Source of the DNA: Treponema sp.
GTDB taxonomy: Bacteria; Spirochaetota; Spirochaetia; Treponematales; Treponemataceae
NCBI GenBank assembly: GCA_017470605.1
Contig: JAFUYH010000030.1
Coordinates: forward strand, 1-64,000
Length of the DNA: 64,000 nucleotides
Direction of reading: 5' to 3'
The notes beneath the pieces are model-generated. The model was not told the DNA's origin and made no database searches. It saw only the letters and a list, made by a program, of their open reading frames with translations. Below, piece after piece: positions 41,999 through 50,433 of the stretch (position 1 is its first letter; the number at the start of each line of letters is the position of its first letter). The position numbers and the translations under genes were made by a program.

Positions 41999-43348
41999 AT
42001 GTCAGAAAAAGGCACCAATCAGTATTACATTACCAGACAGGATTCCACAGAATCTAATGCCCGCAGCTACCCGCGAAAATTTCCATTCGCGATTGCTAAA
42101 GCCAAAGGCTCATGGGTTGAGGACGTAGAAGGAAACAAATATCTGGATTTTTTGTGTGGCGCGGGAACTTTAGCACTCGGTCACAATGATGATGAAGTGA
42201 ATCAGGCAATGGTAGATATGCTTACCAATGACTTGCCTCTTCACACCCTCGATTTAACTACCCCTGTAAAAGACACTTTTGTACACACTCTTCTTGATGC
42301 ACTTCCGTTTAACATGGGAAAAGACTGCAAGATTCAGTTCTGTTCGCCTAGCGGAACGGACGCTGCTGATGCGGCTATTAAACTGTGTAAAACAGCAACA
42401 GGCCGTTCAAGTGTCATTTCTTTTGCCGGTGGTTATCACGGAATGGGCCAGGGCCCTCTTGCCTGCATGGGAAACCTTCATGCAAAATCCGCTGTAAACG
42501 GCCTTATGCCAGATGTGCATAGCTTCCCTTACCCTTATGCTTACCGCGACCCTTTCGGTCTTGGCGGTGAAGACGGCGTAAAAGCAGCCTGCAACTTTTT
42601 TGAGCGCACATTAAAAGATCCTGAAAGTGGAATTACAAAGCCAGCCTGCGTTATTCTGGAAGCTATTCAGGGAGAAGGCGGCGTTATTCCGGCTCCTGTA
42701 GAGTTCCTTCAGTGCGTAAGACGGGTTACAAAAGAACTTGATATTCCTCTTATTGTTGATGAAATTCAGTGCGGAATGGGACGCAGCGGAAAACTGTTTG
42801 CATTTGAATATGCAGACATTGTTCCTGATGTTGTGCTCATTTCAAAGGCAATCGGCGGTTCACAGCCTCTTGCCGTAGTTGTATATAACAAGGAACTTGA
42901 TAAGTGGACGCCTGGTGCCCATGCGGGAACTTTCCGCGGGAACCAGCTTGCCATGAAGGCTGGAACCATTGTTTTGAACAGGGTTTCTAAGCCGGAATTT
43001 CTTGCAGACGTTTCTCGCAAGGGAGACCTGATTCGTACAAAACTCCGTGAACTCAAAGAAAGTGTAATCATTATTGGTGATGTACGCGGCAAGGGACTTA
43101 TGGTTGGAACCGAGTTTGTAGACCCAAAAGGCAGTCCAGACTGCATAGGCTCCCTTCCGGCTTCAGGCGAAATTGCTGGCAAGGTTCAGAAATACTGTTT
43201 TGAGCATGGCCTTATAGTAGAAAAAGGCGGACGCAACGGCTCTGTAATGCGCTGTCTTTGTGCCCTGAACATAACAGATGCAGACCTTGAAAAGGCCTGG
43301 AAGATTTTTGAAGAAGCCGTACTTGCAGTAAACAAAGAATACAAATAA
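41999..43348 (+). CDS. dat: Diaminobutyrate-2-oxoglutarate aminotransferase
   Basis: The 449-residue class III PLP aminotransferase has the motifs GAGTLALGHNDDEV, FCSPSGTDAADAAIKL, FAGGYHGMGQG, VDEIQCGMGRSG and the PLP lysine in LISKAIGGSQPLAVV. The start is the ATG at 41999, with GGAG at 41988-41991; upstream codons are spurious. The next gene encodes a matching decarboxylase, so the pair should convert aspartate semialdehyde via L-2,4-diaminobutyrate to 1,3-diaminopropane. An EctB-like role is less likely because no ectA or ectC is present. Confidence 0.88.
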   Translation: MSEKGTNQYYITRQDSTESNARSYPRKFPFAIAKAKGSWVEDVEGNKYLDFLCGAGTLALGHNDDEVNQAMVDMLTNDLPLHTLDLTTPVKDTFVHTLLDALPFNMGKDCKIQFCSPSGTDAADAAIKLCKTATGRSSVISFAGGYHGMGQGPLACMGNLHAKSAVNGLMPDVHSFPYPYAYRDPFGLGGEDGVKAACNFFERTLKDPESGITKPACVILEAIQGEGGVIPAPVEFLQCVRRVTKELDIPLIVDEIQCGMGRSGKLFAFEYADIVPDVVLISKAIGGSQPLAVVVYNKELDKWTPGAHAGTFRGNQLAMKAGTIVLNRVSKPEFLADVSRKGDLIRTKLRELKESVIIIGDVRGKGLMVGTEFVDPKGSPDCIGSLPASGEIAGKVQKYCFEHGLIVEKGGRNGSVMRCLCALNITDADLEKAWKIFEEAVLAVNKEYK

Positions 43349-43351
43349 GTG

Positions 43352-43471
43352 AATGTAGGGATTGTCGGCTCAATCCCTACATTGATATCTGGCATACACC
43401 TGTCGTGGGGGTGACTGATAAGTATTGTCATGCACTAGATTTTATACTTATCAGACATCCCCCTCTTTTTA
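43352..43471 (+). promoter_or_regulatory. Two hairpins between the aminotransferase and decarboxylase genes, the second terminator-like
   Basis: The first is a perfect 13-bp stem, AATGTAGGGATTG-TCGGCT-CAATCCCTACATT (43352-43383). The second pairs GGGGGTG and CTGATAAGTAT (43407-43425) with ATACTTATCAG and CATCCCCC (43444-43463) and is followed by TCTTTTT. The second ends 14 bp before the start codon, so it could attenuate transcription into the decarboxylase gene. Confidence 0.6.
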
Positions 43472-43484
43472 TGGGAGACAAAAA

Positions 43485-44939
43485 ATGGAAAGCTTTTTCC
43501 TGACTAACGAAAGCAAATCAAAAGAAGACTACAAAAAACTTATTTCAGATACGGCAGAGGCCATTACAGACGCTTTTTGTGATGACAGGGCATATTCCGG
43601 TCCTACTCCAGAAGAATTAAAGAAAACTGTTCATCAGGATTCGATTCTGCCGGAAAAAGGACTTGGATGGGATAAAGTTTTCAGCCTTACAAAAGAAAAA
43701 GTCCTGCCTAATCTTTTGCGAACTCCCTCTACAGATTACATGGCTCATCTGCATGGGCCTTCCCTTATAGAAACCATCGCTTCTGAACTTATTATTTCTA
43801 CTTTTAATCAGTCTATGGACAGCTGGGATCAGTCTCCTGTTGCAACAGAAATTGAAGTAGAAACTATCCGTCACCTTTGTGCCCTTTACGGTTATGATTC
43901 TTCTTCCGATGGAGTTTTTACAAGCGGAGGAAGCCAGTCTAATCAGACTGCAATAATTCTTGCACGAGACTGGTTCTGCAATCAAATCCTTAAATATGAT
44001 GTCAAAAAATTTGGACTTAATGAGAAATGTTCCAGACTCAGAATGTATACAAGCGAGATTTCCCACTTTTCCATGGAAAAATCAGCCCATATTCTAGGTC
44101 TTGGCTATCAGGCAGTTGTAAAAGTTCCTGTAGACGCCCGCAAAAAAATGGATGTTTCTGCCCTGCGCTCTCTTATTGAAGCAGATAAAAAAGCTGGCAA
44201 TATTCCATTCCTTATTGTTGGAACCGTCGGTACAACTGATTTTGGAAGCATTGACCCTCTTGAAGAACTTGCTGCCCTGGCTCATGAAAACAATATGTGG
44301 CTTCATGCAGATGCGGCTTACGGTTCTGGTGTTATAATGTCAGAAAAATATCGCGGAAGCGTAACAGGCCTTTCCCTCTGCGATTCAATCACTGTGGACT
44401 TTCACAAAATGTTCCTTATGCCAATTTCCTGCAGCGCCGTACTTGTAAAAGATGCCCGGGATTTTGAAGCCCTTACAATTCACGCAGATTACTTAAACCG
44501 TGAAGAAGATGAAGAAGACGGATATACAAATCTTGTAGATAAATCTTTGCAGACAACCCGCCGCTTTGATGCCCTGAAAGTTTGGGTAAGTTTTCAGACA
44601 AGGGGAAAAAACGGCTGGAGCAAAATTATTGAAACAAGCATGGATAACGCCCGCTTTTTCTATGAAATTCTTTCTAAGGACAGCAATTTTGAAACCATCA
44701 CAGAGCCTGAAATAAGTTCAGTGGTTTTCAGATTCAAAAACCGTGATGAAAAAATGGCTGACCAAATTAACAAAAAAGTACGCCGTGCTCTGATTCATGA
44801 ACACGGAATCGTGATTGGTCAGACTGTAAGCAATGAACGGGTTTTCCTGAAGTTTACCCTTCTAAATCCCCGCATCAGCCACGAAAAACTTAGGGAATTA
44901 AAGGATTTAATCACTTCTCTGGCAAAAGAAGTTCTTTAA
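43485..44939 (+). CDS. ddc: L-2,4-diaminobutyrate decarboxylase
   Basis: The 484-residue group II PLP decarboxylase shows FTSGGSQSNQTAIILARD, VGTVGTTDFGSIDPL, HADAAYGSGVIMS and the PLP lysine in TVDFHKMFLMP. The N-terminal PSTDYMAHLHGPSLIETIASE and the neighbouring aminotransferase point to diaminobutyrate as substrate; glutamate or aromatic amino acids are less likely. GGGAG at 43473-43477 sets the start at 43485. Confidence 0.88.
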   Translation: MESFFLTNESKSKEDYKKLISDTAEAITDAFCDDRAYSGPTPEELKKTVHQDSILPEKGLGWDKVFSLTKEKVLPNLLRTPSTDYMAHLHGPSLIETIASELIISTFNQSMDSWDQSPVATEIEVETIRHLCALYGYDSSSDGVFTSGGSQSNQTAIILARDWFCNQILKYDVKKFGLNEKCSRLRMYTSEISHFSMEKSAHILGLGYQAVVKVPVDARKKMDVSALRSLIEADKKAGNIPFLIVGTVGTTDFGSIDPLEELAALAHENNMWLHADAAYGSGVIMSEKYRGSVTGLSLCDSITVDFHKMFLMPISCSAVLVKDARDFEALTIHADYLNREEDEEDGYTNLVDKSLQTTRRFDALKVWVSFQTRGKNGWSKIIETSMDNARFFYEILSKDSNFETITEPEISSVVFRFKNRDEKMADQINKKVRRALIHEHGIVIGQTVSNERVFLKFTLLNPRISHEKLRELKDLITSLAKEVL

Positions 44940-44953
44940 GTCTGGCTCAGGTC

Positions 44954-44990
44954 AGGTGCTTTAAAAAATCAAATAAAGCACCTTTTTTTA
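44954..44990. terminator. Bidirectional-type intrinsic terminator
   Basis: AGGTGCTTTA (44954-44963) pairs with TAAAGCACCT (44974-44983) and is followed by T residues; A residues on the other side would also serve the minus strand. It lies between the convergent decarboxylase and GH57-like genes. Confidence 0.8.
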
Positions 44991-44996
44991 TGTTTC

Positions 44997-47006
44997 TTAT
45001 TCATCGCCTTTAGCTTTTTTCTGTTTTTTTACGGAAACTATCGCAAAATTTATATTTTTTTCTGTCTCCATTCCCGTTTCAAGCTCTATATCCCAGAATA
45101 AGGTTGAAACAAGGCAGTTCTGTACAGTTTTAATTTCTCCGTTTCTGTCAGGGCGTTTAAATTCTACTTTTCTGTAGTAATAGCCGCACTTTTCATTCGG
45201 CTCAAAAACAAAAGAAACTCCGTTCTGCAGGTCAGAAGCCCTTACTGTAGAAAGGTTCTGCAGTTTTTTCTGAGAAAAGTCTGAATCTGTAAAATCCGCT
45301 GTAACTTTTTCTCCAGAATCAATAAGTTCAAGGCTGAAGAAAGAATTATTGTCTTCTGCAAAATTAACATTAGTAAGGTTTGATTCAACGGCAAACTTCA
45401 TTTTAAGGACTTTATCGCTTTCATTTCTTAAAATATACTGAACATAAAGTCCGTCAGAACTGATTATGTATTTTTTCTTCAGGAAGATTGCCTGTTTTGT
45501 TTCCAGGGCAACTGCAGAAGCTGTAAGCTGAATTTCTTTATGTGCCTGAGAATATCGCGATTCGCTGTACTGAATTCTGGAAAAAATTCCGTCTCCTGCC
45601 GCTTCGCCTGCCATATATCTTGCAAACTGCTCTTCACTGAAAACGTGGTCTACAAATATACCCCTGCGGTATTTGTCTGTTTCACCGTCCCAGACTTCTT
45701 TTTTAGAAAGGTTGTCAACATAATTTCCGCCACCTTTTAAAACTTCCAGTTCCATCATGGCACCGCTTATAAGCGAAATATAAGAGAAGAAATTTTTCAT
45801 GCGGCAGACATATTCTTTTAATCCATCACAGTCGTAATCATAGTTTGTAATAGTTTCACGGAAATTCTTATCATCAGAAAGAATTTTTTCAATTTCATTC
45901 AGATATTTATAGGCTTCCTGTCTGTTTGCAATATTTTTCTGAATATCCTTTGAATTCCAGATAATTGCATCTCCTTTTTGGGCAAGCCAGAGTTTATCAC
46001 GAGCAGTCTTTTTGCGGATTTTATCATTTTTATACTGATTTACAAGATTGCTAGTGTAAAGAATTTTTCTGTACAGGGCAGAACCGCTGACATAATTTTC
46101 AAGATAATTATAAAAAGAAGCATTTATCTTGTCTTTTGCAAGAATTCTTATTCCGTAAAAAACTTCATCTTCAAAAAGTTTTTCACTTACACCGCATGAA
46201 ATATAGGCCGGAAGTTTTACAAATTCATCTTTTCTGTATGCAGATGGAGTAGAAAGTTTAATTCTTCCGTCAGACTGGTCAGAAGCAAGGTATTCAGAAA
46301 GTTTTTCAAACCACTTAGATTCAATCAAAGGCAGAATCTGCTCCAGAGAAAGAGAAATTACAATTACCCTGTTCGGTTCCATCTGAATGAACTGGGATTT
46401 TTTCTGAGCTTTTTCTACTGCCTTGCTTATCTGTGTGATGAAAGAAGAAACTTCTGTTTCTGCATCTGGAATAAATTCTTCATAATAAGGAAAAATTTCA
46501 ACAGACTTACCTAAATCTGTCATAATTAAAGGCAGGTAGGCATATTTGTAATCCTTGATTATAGGATTATCCAGCAGAATATATTCAATTCCGCATGTGT
46601 TGATGTTATTTACAAGAGAAGAATCCCAGGCGTCCGCATATAAAGTAATTCCGCGAGGACGTTTTCCTATGGTCTGTCTGATTTCCGAGGTAAGAAGGTC
46701 AATCTGTCCGTTTCTGTCTACAGGAAAAAGAAGAGGAAGGACGGCATCGTAATATGCGCCGCCTAAAATTTCCAGCTGTTTGCGGTCAACAAGTTCTTTA
46801 AAGATTGTTATCAGTTCATTTTTACGCTTTTTTAAAAATTGAAGAAGATTTCCGTTTATTGAAATTGAAAAAGGAAATGACCTGTTTGCATATAAAAATT
46901 TTGCAAGAGGCTTATAAACAGTTTGAAATTTCTTTTCAATGCTGTCATTACCTTCTGTTAATAAAGAAAATGTATTTAGATGAAAACAAATGTAAGTTGA
47001 GCCCAT
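44997..47006 (-). CDS. GH57-like protein lacking catalytic residues
   Basis: The 669-residue protein has the GH57 plan: N-terminal barrel motifs (QLEILGGAYYDAVLPLLFP, FPVDRNGQI) and C-terminal DUF1925/1926-like beta domains. The nucleophile motif WLTERVWEP of the family reads TLYADAWDS, with Ala replacing the Glu. The D-D-G-E-K-F-G acid/base motif reads VISLSLEQILP. It is therefore probably not a glycosidase. It lies downstream of, and perhaps in, the rnf-like operon; a binding or scaffold role is possible. Confidence 0.78.
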   Translation of the reverse strand: MGSTYICFHLNTFSLLTEGNDSIEKKFQTVYKPLAKFLYANRSFPFSISINGNLLQFLKKRKNELITIFKELVDRKQLEILGGAYYDAVLPLLFPVDRNGQIDLLTSEIRQTIGKRPRGITLYADAWDSSLVNNINTCGIEYILLDNPIIKDYKYAYLPLIMTDLGKSVEIFPYYEEFIPDAETEVSSFITQISKAVEKAQKKSQFIQMEPNRVIVISLSLEQILPLIESKWFEKLSEYLASDQSDGRIKLSTPSAYRKDEFVKLPAYISCGVSEKLFEDEVFYGIRILAKDKINASFYNYLENYVSGSALYRKILYTSNLVNQYKNDKIRKKTARDKLWLAQKGDAIIWNSKDIQKNIANRQEAYKYLNEIEKILSDDKNFRETITNYDYDCDGLKEYVCRMKNFFSYISLISGAMMELEVLKGGGNYVDNLSKKEVWDGETDKYRRGIFVDHVFSEEQFARYMAGEAAGDGIFSRIQYSESRYSQAHKEIQLTASAVALETKQAIFLKKKYIISSDGLYVQYILRNESDKVLKMKFAVESNLTNVNFAEDNNSFFSLELIDSGEKVTADFTDSDFSQKKLQNLSTVRASDLQNGVSFVFEPNEKCGYYYRKVEFKRPDRNGEIKTVQNCLVSTLFWDIELETGMETEKNINFAIVSVKKQKKAKGDE

Positions 47007-47070
47007 CAGTTCAAAACAGCATACCCCACCCGCTTTGCCTGAATTCTCCTTTTAATCTATCCCTAAAAGA

Positions 47071-47688
47071 TTATTTAAAATGTTTATTAAGCGTGTCTAT
47101 AAGTTTATGACAATATGCCCATATTTTAAAGTCTTTTTTTTCAATCCATTCAACTTTTTCTTCCTTTTGTTTGTGGGAACAGGTTGTAAATGAATTAATA
47201 TCCGAATTATTGCACATAACCATGGATTCTGTGTTTTTCGGAACTAGTTTTATAATTTTTTGCGGACATATATCTGCACATTTTCCGCATCCGCAGCAAT
47301 TTTTGGTAATAACTGCTGTATTGTTTTTTATAATGATGGCATTCTGACTGCATACTTTTGCACAGTCTCCAAGTCCTATACAGGCATATTTGCAGTCTGT
47401 ACCAGAACCGCTCATGTTTTTTACCATAAAACATGTAAAGCCTTCATTAAAAATATTTTTATTATGTGAAAAAGATTTTCCGCAGGAACATAAAACTACG
47501 GCTTTTTTATTTGAAAGAGGAGGTTCCTCTGCTTCTTTATGATGAAAGTCTTTTTCTTTATCTGAAATAATTGCATCATTTTCCAGATTATCTGTATTCA
47601 AAGATGGAAGAAAGATATAAAAAGAAAAGAGGATAATAAGAGAAAGAATCAGAACAATCAGAATAAGCAGAATAATTGCAAGTATCAT
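47071..47688 (-). CDS. rnfB: RnfB-like iron-sulfur protein, short form
   Basis: The 205-residue protein has one N-terminal membrane helix (residues 2-27). The DCKYACIGLGDCAKVC and CCGCGKCADICP motifs of RnfB are intact, so two 4Fe-4S clusters are expected. The usual first cluster domain with CGxCGYPxC is missing: after a charged linker the sequence passes directly to AVVLCSCGKSF. Canonical RnfB takes electrons from ferredoxin. It overlaps the rnfA-like gene by 4 bp. Confidence 0.82.
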   Translation of the reverse strand: MILAIILLILIVLILSLIILFSFYIFLPSLNTDNLENDAIISDKEKDFHHKEAEEPPLSNKKAVVLCSCGKSFSHNKNIFNEGFTCFMVKNMSGSGTDCKYACIGLGDCAKVCSQNAIIIKNNTAVITKNCCGCGKCADICPQKIIKLVPKNTESMVMCNNSDINSFTTCSHKQKEEKVEWIEKKDFKIWAYCHKLIDTLNKHFK

Positions 47689-48248
47689 TTTATTACTCCT
47701 ACATTTAACCAGCTGACATCAAAAACTGATATAAGCAAAAGAAGAATAGCAAGGAATATAAAGAAAATGCAGAGGTATCTTTCAAAATAAGAATGGCCGA
47801 ATACGATAAGCCTGTTTCTTAATACATGAATGAAAGGAATCAGAATAAGAATTCCGCAGATGCTGCTTAAACAGATTACCATTGTATCAAGAATTGAATT
47901 ACTTTGAAAAATAGAAATCAGAACAATTAAGAATGAGATTATAAATTCTGTTGTTTCCGTTCCTGTTGTAAGTCTTACAAGACCTTCTGCAAATGAATTG
48001 AAAGCAATAAAAATGAGCAGGCAGATTACAGGAAAGATTTCTACAAGTTCCAGAGGAACAAGAATAAATGCAACAACAAGATAAGTCAGTATTGATGTTG
48101 AAAAAATTGAAAGAATTGTCTTTATAAAGAAAATAATCTGTCTTGATAATTCATTGCCTATTATGGAAATCTGGTTTAAGCCTATTCCATAAAATAATAC
48201 AATTGAGGAAAACAGTGTATAGTAAAGAAATGTATCAATGTAAATCAT
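47685..48248 (-). CDS. rnfA: RnfA-like membrane subunit without cluster cysteines
   Basis: The 187-residue protein has six predicted membrane helices and lies at the rnfA position. Canonical RnfA holds an intramembrane 2Fe-2S cluster through Cys in LGxCPFxG and TTNCAVLG. Here the equivalents read FYGIGLNQISIIG and ISIFQSNSILD, with no Cys. Identification rests on gene order, length and topology as much as on sequence. It overlaps the rnfE-like gene by 14 bp. Confidence 0.65.
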   Translation of the reverse strand: MIYIDTFLYYTLFSSIVLFYGIGLNQISIIGNELSRQIIFFIKTILSIFSTSILTYLVVAFILVPLELVEIFPVICLLIFIAFNSFAEGLVRLTTGTETTEFIISFLIVLISIFQSNSILDTMVICLSSICGILILIPFIHVLRNRLIVFGHSYFERYLCIFFIFLAILLLLISVFDVSWLNVGVIK

Positions 48249-48870
48249 TCTGAAGCTCCACTCTTTTCTGAATTTTCATTTTTTCATGGATAAAAAGACT
48301 AAAAAACAGTACCATGGCTGCCAGAACAAGTACGCCCGGTAATGTTGCAAAGAATGAGAAAATTCCTACATTATCTGAATCAAATAAAACTTTTTCAAAA
48401 AACATATGGTTTCCTGAATAGAATGTAAAAGTTCCAAAACCTGCTATATCTCTAAAAAGAAAAAATAAAAGACTGTTCAAAGAAAAAACGGCTGTCTGAA
48501 TAAGGTTTGTTTTTAAGCGGACAGGTAACGGCTCTTCCAAATCTGAATAAATAATCTGAATTAGAAAGAGTGATATTGGAGGCAAAAATATAAGATAGCC
48601 TAAAGTAAGGGCAATTTCTGTATAAGTTACAACCAGAATCTGTCTGAAAAAAATAGTTACAGAAATCATTGTAAGCATTATGATTACAGTTTTTAATTCC
48701 TTTAAGTTCAGTTTGTTAATCAGTGAGTTTATAAGGGTTCCGATTAAAGTGAGGATTATATGCTCCAGAACAATTGTAAAGCCGTATACAAAACGACCTG
48801 GAATTGGTATGAGAAGAGCTAGGTGTAGAGGCAGATATTTGTAAATGGATTTCTTTTCAATCAACTGCAT
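48235..48870 (-). CDS. rnfE: RnfE-like membrane subunit without cysteines
   Basis: The 211-residue protein has about six hydrophobic helices and lies where rnfE belongs in the order C-D-G-E-A-B. It contains no cysteine at all, so it cannot share the RnfA/RnfE 2Fe-2S cluster. IALTLGYLIFLPPISLFLIQ is the best family-like stretch. Assignment is mainly positional. Confidence 0.6.
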   Translation of the reverse strand: MQLIEKKSIYKYLPLHLALLIPIPGRFVYGFTIVLEHIILTLIGTLINSLINKLNLKELKTVIIMLTMISVTIFFRQILVVTYTEIALTLGYLIFLPPISLFLIQIIYSDLEEPLPVRLKTNLIQTAVFSLNSLLFFLFRDIAGFGTFTFYSGNHMFFEKVLFDSDNVGIFSFFATLPGVLVLAAMVLFFSLFIHEKMKIQKRVELQNDLH

Positions 48871-48880
48871 TTTCTTCCTC

Positions 48881-49342
48881 CTATTGCTGAATTATATATG
48901 GAATCTTCTTTTTCCAGTATTTAATTCTTTTATTGTTTGTATCATTCATAAGCTGTTCCCGAACCCTGCCGTGAACAGAACTGTAGCCTATAAACTGCAC
49001 TTCCCCATTTCTGTCCATTATGAATACTGCAGGAATGGGACCGTAAATTGTCTGGGTATTAATGATTATCGCTTTATAAAACTGACCGTTTTTTTTGTTG
49101 CGAGCCTCATAGCAGGCGGCATTCAAGGTAAAAGCATTCTTTATTTTCAATTCATTTGTTATGAACCATACGCTTGGATCAGATTCATCAAGAACCAGCT
49201 CTATGCTCTTTTTCAGATTTTTAGACCAGCTTTTCTGAGTTATTTTTGTTGTGTAAATAAGAATTCCTAAAAGAACGGCAAGAATGCCAATAAAAATTGC
49301 ATAATTAATGAAGAATTTTTTATAGGAAATTGTCTGTTTCAT
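48881..49342 (-). CDS. rnfG: RnfG-like protein without FMN-attachment motif
   Basis: The 153-residue protein has an N-terminal membrane helix (residues 10-30) and an extracytoplasmic domain with YGPIPAVFIMDRNGEVQFIGY, matching the start of the FMN-binding domain. It ends before the region that carries (S/T)GAT, so covalent FMN attachment is not expected. RnfG is normally about 190-210 residues. It overlaps the rnfD-like gene by 4 bp. Confidence 0.7.
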   Translation of the reverse strand: MKQTISYKKFFINYAIFIGILAVLLGILIYTTKITQKSWSKNLKKSIELVLDESDPSVWFITNELKIKNAFTLNAACYEARNKKNGQFYKAIIINTQTIYGPIPAVFIMDRNGEVQFIGYSSVHGRVREQLMNDTNNKRIKYWKKKIPYIIQQ

Positions 49343-50433
49343 TGTTGAGCTCCTGCACTGTTCTTAAGATTATGCTTTGCAACAACTTTGGCAATATTAG
49401 AAAGATTTTTCTGTTCTTCTACTGTGCGGATAAAAAGCGTAATAATATTATTAATAAGAATTGTGTACATCATTCCTATAGAAGAAGTTCCGCAGCCAAT
49501 AATCAGAAAAGCGCTGAAACCAAGGCAGAGACCCGAAATTATCTTGCCCGCTATGGTAACAGGCACTGTTCCAAACCACTGCATTACAAATACTGCACAG
49601 AAAAGAACTCCGCTGGAAGAAAGTGCCAGTATAATATCTCCCTGATTAAAGAATCCTCCAAAAAACATAGGAGAAAAAAGTCTGACTAAAAGTGTATAAG
49701 AAATGAGAAAAATAGAAGGAATAATTCCAGAGAAAGTATTATCAGAGAAGATGATTATAGAAGAAATGATTGTCAGCAAGGTAAATCTGAATGCCGGAAT
49801 TGCATGACCTGAATCCCAGAGCATACTTACAAATCCTTCTGGAATAGAAACCTTAAATAAAGCAAAAACTGTAGAGTTCAGAAATGAGGTAATAATACTG
49901 TCAAAATTGTAAACCGGGTATAAGCCGTTTTGCAGCAGATAAACAGATGTATTTCTCATGGAAATAATATCTGAAGTTACAGTAAAGCCCGGAAAATAAT
50001 TTCTTCCGATTACCCATGCAATTAAAACTGCAAAAACAGTCATATTAAGCCAGGAATTTATGCTTTTAAATATAAGGAAACGCGAAAAGAACAAAGTCAT
50101 AAAAACTATGAAAAAAACTGGAACTGGCGGGTAATTTTCAGGAATAAGAAGGCCAATCAGCATTCCCTGAATAATCATATTCATTATCTGATAGTATTCT
50201 TTTTTGTGCAGAATGCAGTTGATTGCGGCTGCCGCAGCGGCTCCCATTACGGCACAAAGAACAACAATAAAGGCTTTGTATGAACCTGTAATCAAAAGCA
50301 TTAATACCTGCAGCGACAGCAGAATAATGAATCTGATTGAAATTGATGAGATTGAAGGTGCGCTGTAAATAAAGGGGCTTATGGCAAGCTGTTTAGATTG
50401 AATTTTATAATCATCAGGTCTTTTATTTCTCAT
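49339..50433 (-). CDS. rnfD: RnfD-like membrane subunit without FMN-attachment motif
   Basis: The 364-residue protein has about nine or ten membrane helices and the family start QLAISPFIYSAPSISSIS. The segment NFDSIITSFLNSTVFALFK occupies the place of D-x-(V/I)-T-x-AT-PL, but lacks the (S/T)xAT motif that carries covalent FMN. Gene order and the PENYPPVPVF segment support RnfD. Confidence 0.8.
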   Translation of the reverse strand: MRNKRPDDYKIQSKQLAISPFIYSAPSISSISIRFIILLSLQVLMLLITGSYKAFIVVLCAVMGAAAAAAINCILHKKEYYQIMNMIIQGMLIGLLIPENYPPVPVFFIVFMTLFFSRFLIFKSINSWLNMTVFAVLIAWVIGRNYFPGFTVTSDIISMRNTSVYLLQNGLYPVYNFDSIITSFLNSTVFALFKVSIPEGFVSMLWDSGHAIPAFRFTLLTIISSIIIFSDNTFSGIIPSIFLISYTLLVRLFSPMFFGGFFNQGDIILALSSSGVLFCAVFVMQWFGTVPVTIAGKIISGLCLGFSAFLIIGCGTSSIGMMYTILINNIITLFIRTVEEQKNLSNIAKVVAKHNLKNSAGAQQ

